Source: Nymphaea colorata (taxonomy: Eukaryota > Streptophyta > Magnoliopsida > Nymphaeales > Nymphaeaceae). Taken from it: 64,000 nt of DNA. This document shows, one piece after another, positions 1 through 11,567 of this stretch. The stretch covers positions 14,497,858 to 14,561,857 of the forward strand of contig NC_045144.1 in NCBI RefSeq assembly GCF_008831285.2, in the 5' to 3' direction. Under the pieces are notes generated by a model. That model saw only the letters and a program-made list of their open reading frames with translations. It searched no databases and was not told where the DNA came from. The stretch's first letter is position 1. Every line of letters starts with the position of its first letter. A program made the position numbers and the translations under genes.

Positions 1-1498
1 ATTACACAACAGTTTTGTATTTGTTATTTAACTTCTCTTGTAGTTGTGCTTTCCATACAAGTGATGGTTCATTGACTTTTTAGTTGGAGGAATGAATAAT
101 TTATCGTCAATCAGATTCAGTACATACATGTAAGCAATGAGCTGCAAACAGAAACTTACTTTTGATGTTCAAGGGATTATTTTGGCAACGATAATATAGT
201 TTTTGTTATGATTTTTCCTTTTATTGAAAGGCCATTGAGACAATGTATACAATAATTATTAACAAAAAAGTATTTGGTTTATTAAGTGTACGAAATAGTA
301 TAACATTGCAATAGATTTATTCAATTAATTAAATTATTTGTATGCAAATAGCAAGTACATTGTTCACCCTTTCAGTTTATTTGGATAAGAAAACAAACAC
401 CACTGATGATTGTTTTTCAGCGATAAAAATGCAAGTATGATCACCTCGTGCTTGCATCAAACATCAATAGTGTAATTTTGACCATTTAAGCTACAGAAAA
501 ACCATCTCCCTGGCTAAAATTATTGACGAGTAATTATCATTGGCATTGCTACGGACAAATGATGATTCAACACATTGTCATTGATTGTAGACTTTACTAA
601 TGATGGTAAAATTCAATAGAAAAGCGTTCTACATTACTAACATTAATGACAACTCTAATGATAGTATTTTTATCATCAATGTCAGAATTACCAGCAGTAA
701 AAAAGATCAAAGCTTCAAAGTTTCTTGTAGGGTTCAAAGTTATGGCATAAAGATATGGAAGTGATACACTTGGGGTTGTTTGGCAGCATAACCTACTGTA
801 CAATGAACCTACGCCAAAAAATGAGCCATATTTATAGGATACCATAACAAGTGTTCCATGAATCTACTCCATTGGGGCAGATACATAGGACAATAACAAT
901 GTGTTATTGCTGCCAAACAAGGTCCCATATGTGTCAATTGAGGGTTGTTCAAGCTTATATATATCTAGATATCACTTATATGTTTAGAGTGTTAGGAAGG
1001 TACCTTAGCAATCTTTGTGTATGTCAATGAAAATGGGTAATGGGGTACTTTAAAAAAAATAAAAAATATACTCACATGAAAATAGTCAATTAATTAGAGA
1101 TTATTAGGTATTCATGTGTCAACTTTGTTGGAGTGCCTAAATAGTTGTAGGTCCTTGTCAAAGAATGTAGATATGTTTGATTGATGAGCTATATTGTAGA
1201 GGAGTGCCCAGTTGAAACTAGTAGCTACTTTCACTAAGAGCTCATTTGAATATGGTGGACCGCCAATGAATGGCAGAAAAGACACTGTTCATGTGCATTC
1301 AATGCAAACATCAACTGCATAACGTGAATAATAGACAAAGCATGGAACAAAAGGTTTAAAAGCCTAGCCAGTACTGCAGCATTCCATGGTTTACCATGGA
1401 AAATGTCGAAATTGAAGCCCTTGCCCTTGTGCAGCTGAAAGTTGAAATCATCACCTCTTTATCTTTCATCTTTCTCTTCCTCCTGTGACCCCAGCAGA
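1..1498. other. AT-rich intergenic DNA, no gene seen
   Basis: I see no coding region, RNA gene or long repeat here apart from the MITE candidate at 772-925. The short open frames have no recognisable domain and no coding-like composition. The stretch ends at the left TSD of the copia element. Confidence 0.6.
772..925. mobile_element. MITE candidate with ~17-bp inverted termini
   Basis: The left end reads TTGTTTGGCAGCATAAC (776-792) and the right end GTTATTGCTGCCAAACAA (903-920). They are inverted copies apart from one inserted base, about 150 bp apart. The interior is AT-rich and non-coding, and it contains AAGTGTTCCATGAATCT, which recurs in a similar candidate at 49781-49945. No clear TSD was found, so the superfamily (hAT or PIF) is open. 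Confidence 0.45.
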
Positions 1499-2057
1499 TG
1501 TAAAGAATCATCACCGACTCGATCAAAAAATCATGATCCTCCTCTTGTAAGTCTATGATTAATGATAAAAACATAAAAATAACAAAAAGTAATTAGAAAG
1601 TGGTGGAACCTTTACCACCAACCTTCTCAAACTCTATAAATAGGAGTGCTAGCCTTTATGTGTGGTGAGTGTCTTGAGCAAGAGTTTAGTTTGTGTGTTT
1701 ACTTCCTGAGCACAAGTGTGGGAGTTTCAAGTGTGTGCTGAATTGCAAAGACGTTGGGTACTTGGGTGATAGCTCACTACATGGGTTTGTTGAGGTGAGT
1801 TCTTGTACCTCACTTTTGTAAGATCAACTTGAGAAATAATGCAAGTATATTATTAAAGTACACTTGGTGCATCTACATCGTCGTTTGTTGAGATCACTTT
1901 GTGAACATTGTTGGTTTGGTGATTTAGCTTTCATTAAGTAAGTTTTGTTAATTTTATTATTAAGAATTATTTTGGACGTCAAGACTCTGCCAGTTTTTCT
2001 CTGCATAAATTCGGGTTTGGATATAAATTATAATTAGGTCCCACATTTTTGCCTATA
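1499..2057 (+). repeat. 5' LTR of the copia element
   Basis: The LTR is 559 bp. It starts TGTAAAG and pairs with the 3' LTR that starts at 5940. Its 3' end reads CCTATA where the partner reads CCTACA, so the terminal CA has mutated to TA. It holds the promoter (TATA at 1635-1643). Relative to the 3' LTR it lacks a ~12-bp stretch (TCTAGCATCAAG at about 6101 in the 3' copy). Confidence 0.92.
1635..1643 (+). promoter_or_regulatory. LTR TATA box
   Basis: TATAAATAG lies 136 bp into the 5' LTR, where a copia promoter is expected. The matching position in the 3' LTR is degraded to TGTAAATTG, so only the 5' copy keeps a recognisable core promoter. Confidence 0.6.
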
Positions 2058-2058
2058 A

Positions 2059-2072
2059 TTGGTATCATGGCG
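2059..2072 (+). promoter_or_regulatory. Primer-binding site (initiator tRNA-Met type)
   Basis: Just after the LTR comes TTGGTATCATGGCG. It resembles the TTGGTATCAGAGC start of most plant copia internal regions, which pairs with the 3' end of initiator tRNA-Met. The mismatches fit the age of the element. Confidence 0.8.
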
Positions 2073-2136
2073 AGGTTCAGTCTTAGAGTCAGTTTAAAAG
2101 TGAGATTGTTTTTGGTTGATTATATTTCGAGATTAT

Positions 2137-2910
2137 GGCAGCATTACCAAATGCGTTAAATAATATTGAAAAGCTTAACAATAGCAATTATGGCTATTGA
2201 AAATCTTGCAAGGATTTGTATTTTTTAGGACATGAATTATGAGATATAGTATTGGGATCAGACACAAATATTCATGTCGACAAGGAAGCTAAGAAGAAAT
2301 GATTGATCAAAGCAAGGAAAACTCTATTTGCAATTAAGGTATCAATTGAGAAGAATTTATTAGAGCATATACATAAAGTTAAAACTCCTAAAGAAGTATG
2401 GGATGCTCTTGCAATGCTATTTTCTCGAGTTAATGACCCCCACCTACAACTGTTAGAAAATGAATTAGTTACACTAACTCAGGAAAACATGTTGATAGAA
2501 TAGTATTTTATGAAGGTTAAAAGCACATGCAGGGTGATTTCTCAAATTGACGTATGCAGAGAATTCTTGTTTGTGGACTTCGCCTAGAATTTAGCAGTTT
2601 TATATTGGTGATAAAGGCTAGCCAGTTCAACCAACTTTGTTGGAGTTAGAGAATCTTTTGATCAATCAAAAAACATTGACAAAGCAAATGACTAGACTTT
2701 CTCTCAAAGTAAATAATGAGAAAGCTTTGTTTAGTAAGAGTTAGAGATCATGTTGGCCAGCTAAGCCAGTCATTAGGACTCCAAATAGGAACATTGATGA
2801 AAAGAAAGAAAAAAAATATAAAAAAGAAAACAAAAGAAAGTATGCAATAGTGAAAACCAAAGAAGAAGTGTTCTAGATGTGAAAAATTGGGTTATTTTGC
2901 TCATGACTGC
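2137..2910 (+). pseudogene. copia gag remnant (capsid plus zinc knuckle)
   Basis: The frame opening at 2303 gives a segment with the copia capsid signature VKTPKEVWDALAMLF, as in plant gag of the UBN2 type. A TAG at 2501-2503 breaks it where relatives have Gln (QYF), so it looks like CAG to TAG. A CCHC zinc knuckle (Cys-X2-Cys-X4-His-X4-Cys) is preserved at 2869-2910 in a different open stretch. Capsid and knuckle bind and package the element RNA in cytoplasmic particles. Stops and frameshifts make it non-functional. Confidence 0.8.
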
Positions 2911-3462
2911 AAAGTTAAAATAGATGAAGGAAATGCAGTCATGATAAGGCAGCATGGGAGAGCTAATGAGGCTATACAAAAAAGTTCATTTTTGTACTCA
3001 ATGGAGGTTAAAGAGGATATTAAACAAGAAAGATGTAATTTTTCTCATATAAAACCTATAAAAGAAAAAGAAAAGAAGATCAATTATCAAACTGATTAGA
3101 TAATTGATTCTGGATACTCAAATCATATGACTAGTGATGAGAACAAGTTTTTAAGTATGAAAAATATGATAGAAATTGAGTTGTTGTTACTATTAACAAC
3201 ACAAAACTTCCAGTAGCACATATTAGAGAAGCAGAGGTTGTAGCTAACCTTGGTAAAGACCAAATTGTACAAAATTTTTATCATGTTCCAGAAATGACTA
3301 AGAACTTGTTGTATATACCACAGCTTATAACTTTAGGTCACTATATATTGTTCGGCCCTAATGATGTGAAAGTTTATAAAACCGTAGATGTTCAAGGAAC
3401 TCTCATATTTGAAGGAAGAAAAGCTGAGTAAATATATATTCTGTCAGCAAAAATAGCATATA
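2911..3462 (+). pseudogene. copia protease remnant
   Basis: The aspartic protease active site is readable as DSGYSNHMT, with Asp codon at 3106-3108. The family norm is DSG(A/C)S.HM, so Ala/Cys is replaced by Tyr. A TAG at 3097-3099 replaces the Trp that normally precedes the active-site loop. Downstream, typical pre-integrase text (NFYHVPEMTKNLLYIPQL) continues to about 3460. The protein then jumps to the middle of integrase: the zinc-binding GAG-pre-integrase domain is missing. Confidence 0.8.
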
Positions 3463-3900
3463 TTGATAAAACAAGAAAATATATATTCTGAAGCACTTAA
3501 AAAGTTTAAAGAGTTTCACCTGACAGTGAGAAAAGAGCTTGGGTATAGAATTCGATGTCTACAAACTGATAATGGTGGTGAATATAAACTTGACATGTTT
3601 ATGACATACACAAAACAACATGGTATTCAAAGGCAATTAACATATGTCTATACAACTCAAGAAAATGGAGTGGCAGAATAAAAGAGTCATCATATAGCAA
3701 AAACATGTCAAAGCATGATGCATGCAAAGAACATGCCACCAAGATTTTGGGTCGAGTGTGTCAGTATCACTGTATACGTAATTAATTGACTACCATTACC
3801 AAGATTTAGTTGTAAGTCTCCATATGAAATGATCAATAAAAAGAAGCCATCTATAAGTTATTTGAGAGTCTTTAGTTGTGTATGCTATGTTTTTTTATTT
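3463..3900 (+). pseudogene. copia integrase core, partial
   Basis: The catalytic-core motif CLQTDNGGEY (second Asp of D,D-E) and the following QENGVAE (Glu) are visible, then a TAA at 3679-3681 where relatives read Arg. After the stop, RFWVECV and KSPYEMINKKKP match the end of plant copia integrase. The first catalytic Asp and the HHCC finger are absent because of the internal deletion near 3462. Without them the enzyme could not process or join DNA ends. Confidence 0.82.
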
Positions 3901-4379
3901 GAGCAGCACAAGACTAAGTTCGACAAGAAGGCATAGAGGTGTGTCGTTATTGAATATGATCCATATCGAAAGGGATGGTGATATGCTAATCCTAGCACAA
4001 GACAAGTTCATGTTTCTCGCGATGTCATCTTCGATGAAGCATCATCTTGGTGGTCAGAAGAGAAAAAGGCGCTTTCAGACTTTCTAGTTTTTGAGAGAGA
4101 CGTTTAAAACAAAGTACAATTTGAGATGAATCAATGAGAGCCTGAGTCAAATAAAACCAAAGTAAGGCAATCAGATAAACAAGTTCAAACAACTAAACAT
4201 AGCCCAAGACAAGAAGAACAAGCAAATCCATGGAAAATTGGAGTTAGTCCAATTCAAAAGTGAAATATAGAAGAAGAAAGACCATCACAACTTGAAGAAA
4301 TAGAAGGAGCACCTATAACACTAAGAAGACCAACAAGAGTACCGAGACCAAATCTCAAGTATGCAAATACAAACTCTGT

Positions 4380-5337
4380 CATCATGAAAGAGATTAAGTC
4401 AGCTTCTTTTGAAGAAGCAAAAGATGTTGAAAAATTGCAAGCTTCAATGAAAGATGAAATAAAGGCATTAGAGCATAACGAGACCTGGGAGCTCGTACCA
4501 AAGCCTGCAGGAGTAAAGCCCATTACTTGTCAATGATTTTAAAAAATAAAAAAAACGTAGATGGCACAATTGATAGATATAAGGTTTGACTAGTTGCAAG
4601 AGAATTTTCACTGCAGTATAGCATTGACTTTGAAAAAACTTTTAGACTTGTTGCGAAGATCATATCTATACATATTCTGATAGCTATTGTTATAAGCAAA
4701 TTTTAGAAGCTATGGCAAATGGATGTGAAAAATACTCTTTTGCATGAAGATCTCGATCATGAAATCTATATGGAGCAGCTTGAAAGATTGAGATCTCCAA
4801 ACAAATCAGACTATGTTTGCAAGTTAAGAAAAGCACTCTATGAATTGAAGTAAGCACCCAAAACATGGTACAGAAAAATAGTTGAATTTTTTTGTGTTTG
4901 GTGGATTTCAAGTCACCTCAGCAGATTCAAGTCTCTTCGTCAAGATAAAAGGTATGAAGATTACTATTTTGTTAATTTAAGTTGATGATTTAATTATTAC
5001 TGGAGATGACAAAGAATAAATTAATCTCATTCGTGAACATTTCATGGTAATATTCGAAATGAAAGAGCTGGGGAAGTTACGGCACTTTCTTGGATTGAAA
5101 ATTGATTATGAATCTAAAGGATTATTTTTAAGTCAAAAGAACTATATTCACGATTTACTATGCAAGTATGGTATGCTCGGTTGCAAACCAATCTCAACAC
5201 CAATTGAGATAAATGCGAAGCTTAAAATTGATGAAGGGGACAAGCTAGAAAATGTCACTATGTACTGGCAACTGGTTGAAAGTTTAATTTACTTAACATT
5301 GTCAATATCATACATTGCCTATGCAATTGTGTTGTGA
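4380..5337 (+). pseudogene. copia reverse transcriptase remnant
   Basis: The order is intact: NETWELVPKP near 4480, DGTIDRYK near 4565, the 'L.APK.WY' segment at 4845-4870, the catalytic VDD at 4981-4989, then LGKLRHFLGLKI near 5070. The Tyr that should precede VDD is a TAA (4978-4980). Other stops sit at 4534-4536 (usually Trp), 4587-4589 (usually Arg) and 4851-4853 (usually Gln). This enzyme would copy the element RNA into cDNA; here it is dead. Confidence 0.87.
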
Positions 5338-5397
5338 GTAGATTCATGCAAACTCTAAGGAAACCACATTTAAAAGTAGTAAAAAGAATATTAAGGT

Positions 5398-5880
5398 ATG
5401 TCAAAGGAACTCCTGACTTTGGTATACTTTATGAATAAAAGACAAACCTATCAAGTTGTTGGTCATTGTGATCTAGATTATGCTGGAGACTTATCAACTC
5501 ATAGATCGATGACTAGATGTACATTTAGTCTGGGAAGTGGTGCAATTTTGGAGTGTGATAAAACACAACCAACAATTTCACTGTCTACAATAGAAGCAGA
5601 GTATAGAGCAGCATCTCAAGCAGCACAAGAATGTGTGTAGTTGATACCACTACTGAAAGACAATAAAGAAGATGTGAATTAAGCAGTGAGACTCTACTAC
5701 CATAATCAAAGTCCAATTAGACTTGTAGAGAATCCTGTCTTCCATGCTCGAACGAAACATATAAAGGTGGAACATCATTTTCAAAGAGAATTTACTCAAA
5801 GGAGAGATTCAGTTGCAGCCAATCATTTCAGAAGATCAAGTCGCTAACATATTTACCAAAGGCTTGCTAATACAAACATT
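5398..5880 (+). pseudogene. copia RNase H remnant
   Basis: The segments GHCDLDYAGDLSTHRSMT, PTISLSTIEAEYRAAS and ENPVFHARTKHI are diagnostic of copia RNase H. They carry two of the acidic active-site residues (Asp in CDLDYAGD, Glu in EAEY). A TAG at 5638-5640 replaces the Trp of the usual ECVWL. The frame then degrades up to the 3' LTR. Its normal job is removal of RNA from the RNA:DNA hybrid. Confidence 0.87.
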
Positions 5881-5923
5881 TACCAAGCTTAGAAGAATGT
5901 TAGGAGTCATGAGTAGAGAGTTG

Positions 5924-5939
5924 GAAATGAGGGAGAGAT
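5924..5939 (+). promoter_or_regulatory. Polypurine tract of the copia element
   Basis: GAAATGAGGGAGAGAT abuts the TG of the 3' LTR. This is the expected primer site for plus-strand synthesis. Confidence 0.75.
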
Positions 5940-6507
5940 TGTAAAGTTTTATCACCGACTCTCGAAAAATCGTGAGCCTTCTCTTGTAAGTTAGTGACTA
6001 ATGATAAAAACATAAAAAATAACAAAAAGTAATTAGAAATTGGTAGAACCTTCACCATGAGCCTTCTCAAACTCTGTAAATTGGAGTGTTGGCCTTTGTG
6101 TCTAGCATCAAGAAAGTGGTGAGTGTCTTGAGCAAGAGGTTAGTTCGTGTGTTCACTTCGTGAGCTTGAATGTGGGAGTTTCAAGTGTGTGCTCAAGTGC
6201 AAAGACGTTGGGTACTTGGGTGATAGCTTACTACATGAGTTTCTTGAGGTGAGTTCTTGTGCCTCACTTTTGTAAGTTTCATCTTGACAAATAATGCAAA
6301 TATATTATTTAAGCATACTGGATGGATTTACGTCATCGTTTGTTGAGATCACTTTGTGAACTTTGTTGGTCTGGTGATTAAGCTTTTATTAAGTTTTTTA
6401 AGTTTATTATTAAGAATTATTTTGGATGTCGAAACTCTGCCAGTTTACTTCTGCATAAATTCGAGTTTGGATCTAAGTTATAACTAGGGCCCCCATTTTT
6501 TCCTACA
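5940..6507 (+). repeat. 3' LTR of the copia element
   Basis: The LTR is 568 bp, running TGTAAAG to CCTACA. It is the partner of 1499-2057 and is followed directly by the TSD copy GCAGA. Confidence 0.92.
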
Positions 6508-9500
6508 GCAGAGCCCTCTCAAACTCCCCCTTTCTTGTAGGTGTGTAGTTTCTCCTCATTCTCTCTAGCTCTCACTCACCCTCTGGCTGAGGGTCTACCT
6601 ATACCATTGTCAATGCAGCTATCTCAAGTCCTCCTTTATATTTAATGCATTCACTAGCTCTCGATGTGCATCTCTCAATCTGTACAAGGAATCATCTGCA
6701 GCCCTAATCAATGGCAGGTGCTTTTCCTTGCAAGTATGTTATAGTGCTCTCATTTCTCTTGCTCACTTTCTCTCTCACCTCGTTCTCTCTCACTTGGCCA
6801 TCTCCCTAGTTTTATTTGTAGTGGGAACCTATGGCTCCCCCTCCCCCCACCTTTGCAGGTCATTTGAAGGTTTATGTTATGACTAGCACTCCACATGGTT
6901 GACGAATGTATGCATGAGACTAGCAAGCATTGAATGATTTCTTGTTTGGCATCTACAAACTTTATGCACCTAAAAATCAGTACAGAAGTGGCATGAGCAG
7001 TAAGCTGAGTATAATTGTCTCTTACTGCTTTTATATCTACTGATTGTCTGATAGGCTTGAGCTATAGCAGCAGCACCGTACTCCAATTCCTTGCTCCCTG
7101 ACAACCATATAAATGCATTTTTTCTTTCTCAAATAATGAAGGGGAAAAAGAGTACACCCAAAAATTTGATTTGTTCTTTAATCACATGGACTTTCGTGTC
7201 ATGTGTCCACAAACAGTCAATATTGAAGACAACAGTGTCTTGAGTCTATTCTAATTCCATTGCCTCATTGGATCCCAAGTAAGGTTGCACGTAAGATGGA
7301 TAGTTTTTTTGTTAACCATATTTAGTTAAGATGAACTATTTGTTTGATTATATTTTTGGTAATCAAGAAATTGGTTTCTAATGATCTTGCGTTTGTGTTA
7401 TTTCAAATACTTCTTATGGCCATTCAAAATTGTATACGAGAAAATGGATTTTACTCTTATGTTCAACCTTTGTAACTGTATGTCTCGTAGTTATGTCTGA
7501 GTTTTTAAAAGGTTGTGTAAAGCAATGTTCTGCCTTATGCTCCAACAATGAAGGGCCGGTAAATGCAAATGAAAAGGTGAATGAAAGATCCTCTAAAACT
7601 GAATTACTGCTGCATAGGGAGATGCTGCAAGTGGCCAGGCCGCGGTCATGCAATGGGGGCTCATCAAATCGAGATAATTTTTTCCAATAAACAATATAGT
7701 TCTAAAGCAAAGTAACAAGGAATGACCAAGAAAAGAAATTCTTTGGCATATATGCTCTGAAATTCAATCTCCACAATCATGAGCATCCATTTCTTTCAGA
7801 GCAAGCATGTTCAGATTCTTGTGCTGATAAATACCAATTGGTAGAACCATGGGTAAAACTGGAAATTTCCATCATGAGGACTGAAATATTAGTGGAAGGA
7901 AACAGAAATTTGGAAATTCCAGCGATTGCATGCCCATTGACAAACTTGTGTAAAAACCACATAAACCTACAACACGAAACATAATAGAATTAGATGATAA
8001 AATCTGAAAACCTAAGTGAAACATAGTGAATACATATGCTCTAAATTGGACAAAAAGTGGTAGGACATCTCCCATGTGCAACCACTAGACTTTAGATATG
8101 CGCAAGAAGACGAAATGCGAGGAAACAGAAAAGAAGCTAATGAAGAAGGAAACCAGCGATGCAAAGAAGGAGAAGAAAATCAAGAAGAAGGTGATGAAAG
8201 CAAAGGAAAAGGAGGAGAATACTGATCGAAGTAGCAAATCCCCAATTTGATAAAACCAATGGAAGGTAAGCCATTTGAGTCATCAATGGTCCCTGATGTT
8301 TGTTGCATTCGTTTTGTTCTATTGATTTTGATATGGTAAGTGGCCATTTTATGCAATTAATGGAAAGACCGTATTCTTTTTCCCTTTACTGTTTTCCTCT
8401 TATTGCCCTTGTTGAGTTTTCTTTATCATTGTTCTCGCATCGTATTCTATTGGATTTGTGGTGACGAGAAAGTAGATGTTTCTACAAAGGTTTATGTGTG
8501 TGTCATCTTTTATTGTTATGTAGGAGATGACTTTCTGTGTTTTATATGGTTATGGCATGATCATGGTGATAGATTGTATGACGTTTCACAAAAATGAAAA
8601 GTTTAGGGTATAGCTCACATTCAAGATCAGCTTTACCAGTGAAATAAACTAATTATACTGATCGAATTATGTCAGGCTCCTGGTTTGTTAGATTCATGTA
8701 TTTACTTCCATGGAGTAGGAAGTAGAATTTCTTGTAGGTATTGAATTTATGATTACAACGATCAGCTACATTGTTACATTATTTTATTGTAAAGTGCTGC
8801 AAATTCTATATATGTATTTTATGGAATTTTTTAGTTTATGTTTATCTAAATGATGGAAAATTGGGACGGAAGAGAAAAGCATCAGGAAATAGACCGGATA
8901 AGATGTTGTATTCAAGGAGTCATATGTGCTAAGACAGCTCACAAGCATAAAAGTTGCATGTTGTATACATGTAAAATTTTTATCAATCAAATCCTACTTG
9001 CAGATAATAAATGCAATAAAACACACGTACTTGCCTCTGTTCTTTGTGCAGGATTTCAAGAGACGGACCCGACTTGTCGGTACGAAGCCTGACCATTCCT
9101 ATCACCTTTACCAAGGGTAATTAGGTCAAGAACTAGACAAAATGTTCCAATTGCTACGTCTAAATGTCGCCCAAAACCTAAGAAAGCAAACACACATTGA
9201 ATTTGAAATCATGCATGTTTTAAAATCTAAATAGATCTCAAAAGCACAATGAATGATGTTTGTTCATGTTCATATCATCATAGGTCAATGCAAATTGAGA
9301 TCCTACATCTAAAATGATGCATGCAAAACCATGCCATGTAGACCTGTACTCGGGTCTTTACAAGAACTCCTATGTAGGACATAGACCTAGCACGGAGATC
9401 TGAATCTGAATTCAAACATTGAGATCAAGATCTAAGAAATTCTTGTTCTAAATTGAAATAGGAGATGTCATGCAAATACAAAATATCATATCTTGTTACG
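6508..9500. other. Intergenic DNA without a supported gene
   Basis: CT-rich text at 6540-6800 contains a 32-codon frame (6711-6809) that would encode a hydrophobic, signal-peptide-like stretch, but I see no downstream exon. A lysine-rich 50-codon frame sits at 8098-8250. A possible splice acceptor (TTTGTGCAG) precedes a short open stretch at about 9052-9120. None has a recognised domain or a linked exon chain. Confidence 0.5.
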
Positions 9501-9507
9501 GAAATTC

Positions 9508-10247
9508 AAGATCCAAAATCTGAGCTTTGAAATCCTGACTCAATATCCATGTTTATTTGAGATCCTAAATTTGAGACACAAAATCCATAATCAAATGCTT
9601 GAGATCCAAAATCTGATATCCAAAATATTGAATTTTAAATCCAAAATTAAATCCAAAATCCAATATCTAAGATTTATATTCCAAGATATAAAATCCAAAA
9701 TCCATAATATAAGGTTCAAGATCCGAAAATCCAACATCCATGATCTGAAATTCATGATTTGAGACTGGTATGGGATTCAAAATCCAGAAAGCCCAAAATT
9801 CTGAGATCCAAAATCTAAGATGTGAGATCCATAACCCAAGAACCAAAATCTGACACTTGAAATCCAAAATCTAATACTTGAGCTTCAAATCTAAGTAGGT
9901 AGACTCGGGTTAATGTCATAGGTTAGATCAAGGTCCAAAATCTGATACTTGAAATTGTGGTTCAATATCCATGTTCTAATATTTGAGATCCTAAATCTGA
10001 GACACAAAATCCATAATCAAATGCTTGAGATCCAAAATCTGATATCCGAAATATAGAATTTTAAATCCAAAATCCAATATCTAAGATTTATATTCGAAGA
10101 TATGAAATCCAAAATCCATAATATAAGGTTCAAGATCCAAAAATCCAATATCTATGATCTGAAATGCATGATTTAAAACTTGTATGTGAAACCTGATTCA
10201 AAATCCAAAAAGCCTAAAAATCTGAGATCCAAAATCTAAGATGTGAA
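9508..10247. repeat. Two ~320-bp copies of a degenerate 'GATCCAAAATC' repeat
   Basis: Copies at about 9508-9826 and 9930-10247 (period ~422 bp) share long blocks such as CAAATGCTTGAGATCCAAAA and AATATAAGGTTCAAGATCC. Each copy is built from short degenerate units (GATCCAAAATCTGA, AAATCCATAAT). Similar motif clouds occur at 39600-39680, where a Tat LTR starts, and at 50640-51290. I infer this may be an old LTR fragment of a related gypsy element. Confidence 0.75.
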
Positions 10248-11012
10248 CCCCTATTTTTAACGGCTTGGGAGAGCAGATTTTTCTTGTATGATCAATATAG
10301 GACCAAACTTTTCTTGTCTCTCAAAATCACAAATCATATGTTAAAAGCATATTTCCAAACGAATTTTGCTCATTGCAATCTCGTCCAGATGCTGAATCTG
10401 ATTCTTTAAAAAGCCATGCCTGCTTGGAGATGTGCTCTTTGGTTATTGATAAAGTATTTGGATTGACATTGAGCATAGAGAACCAATGAAGCAAGAATAC
10501 AAAGAGAAAACACTGTTTTAAACCTTATTCTAAAACTTGCTATAAACCAAAAAATGTTCATCCCAGTCACATACGGAACAGATTTTGATTATGTTTATAG
10601 CAAAGCACTGAGCAAAGAATTCCACACATTTGAAGTGTTTATATGTGAATTGACATTAAATGTGGAGTGAGAAGATCACAATACGTTTTTTAGATCTAAT
10701 ATGCTTAAAGTTTACATATAGATCTTAGATTTATGTTTGATCCTAAAACCAAAATCTTGATCCAAATGCAAGGAAGATTCTAGAAGATGGATCCAGATAT
10801 GGTATAGAAATTTGGACTATTATTTTATGTCTAGAATCTGAAATGAGAATACAGAATATGGATCTATAAAGATAGATTAGATCTGAGATATAGGTCTGAG
10901 ATCCGTACATAAAAATAAGACTTGGATGTATGACCTGAATCAAAAGTATGAAATGGAGATATAAAAATAGCAAGAACCGAGATTGTTTCGGGCTAGGCTA
11001 GGTGGGTTCAAG
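10248..11012. other. Repeat-derived intergenic DNA, no gene
   Basis: There is sparse continuation of the 'GATCTGAGAT' motif cloud at 10680-10980. I saw no domain, tandem array or terminal repeat. Confidence 0.45.
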
Positions 11013-11560
11013 TTAGGGGTGAACAACAAGTCAAGCTACTTGAGCTCGACTCGTTAAAGCTTGGCTCGTGAATGAGTTTGAGTTGAGTCATTTGCTTAAC
11101 GAGTCGAGCTTGAGTTCATGAGTCGGCTCATTCTAATAATCGAGTTGAGTTCGAGCTCAACAAGTAACTGCCAAGTCGAGCTTGAATCTTAATTGAGTTT
11201 ATTGCGCCTTGATCAAGTCGATATATTCAAACGAGTTTATAAGTTTGTCGAGTCTTAATTGAATTGAACTCGAGCTCAACATGTAACGATGAATATCAAT
11301 TCTATTCAAACGAGTTTGTCGAGCTTAATCGAGACGAGCTCGAACTCAACACATAATGATGAATATCAATTCTATTCAAACGAGTTTGTCGAGTCTTAAT
11401 TGATTCGAACTCGAGCTCAAATACGTAACTATCGAGTCAAGCTTGAGCTGCTTCCATCGAGCTATTTTCGAGTTTGAGCCGAGTCGAGCTCGAGGTTTCA
11501 TTACTCACGCCAATCTCGAGCTGACTGAACTTGGGCTCGACTCGGCTCGTGTTGACCCTT
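11013..11560. mobile_element. hAT-type non-autonomous element, CGAGCT-rich
   Basis: The left end reads TTAGGGGTGAACA. The right end, reverse-complemented, reads AAGGGTCAACACGAGCCGAG. GTTCAAG flanks both sides (11006-11012 and 11561-11567), 7 bases of the 8-bp TSD expected for hAT. The 548-bp interior is packed with CGAGCTCGA/GAGTCGAG motifs on both strands and has no coding region. An internal ~70-bp tandem repeat lies at 11222-11420. Confidence 0.65.
11222..11420. repeat. ~70-bp tandem repeat, about 2.8 copies
   Basis: The units start at about 11222 (partial), 11280 and 11350. Each contains GATGAATATCAATTCTATTC (absent from the partial first unit), an ACGAGTTTGTCGAG block and a GAGCTCAA end. 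The repeat lies wholly inside the CGAGCT-rich hAT-type element. Confidence 0.8.
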
Positions 11561-11567
11561 GTTCAAG

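Larger units (their letters stand above)
1499..6507 (+). mobile_element. Ty1/copia LTR retrotransposon, complete but inactive
   Basis: This is a 5,009-bp element with LTRs at 1499-2057 and 5940-6507, a primer-binding site, a polypurine tract and the copia domain order gag, protease, integrase, reverse transcriptase, RNase H. Both flanks carry GCAGA (1494-1498 and 6508-6512), a perfect 5-bp TSD, so both boundaries are firm. The LTRs differ at roughly one site in eight to ten by eye, plus indels, so the insertion is old. The coding region has many stops and at least one large deletion, so it cannot move itself. Neither flank shows a gene it could have disrupted. Confidence 0.93.

Noticed and set aside
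6711-6809. 32-codon frame resembling a signal peptide
   Set aside because: Tempting, but it stops at once, has no splice donor in a useful place, and no downstream exon can be linked to it.
8098-8250. Lysine-rich 50-codon frame
   Set aside because: Low-complexity AAG/GAA text. No domain or exon partner, and a splice donor lies only after its stop.
9052-9120. Possible terminal exon after TTTGTGCAG
   Set aside because: One acceptor-like site and 22 open codons are not enough, and no upstream exon is recognisable.
9508-10247. CRISPR-like array
   Set aside because: The units are irregular in length and sequence without unique spacers, and the genome is a plant.
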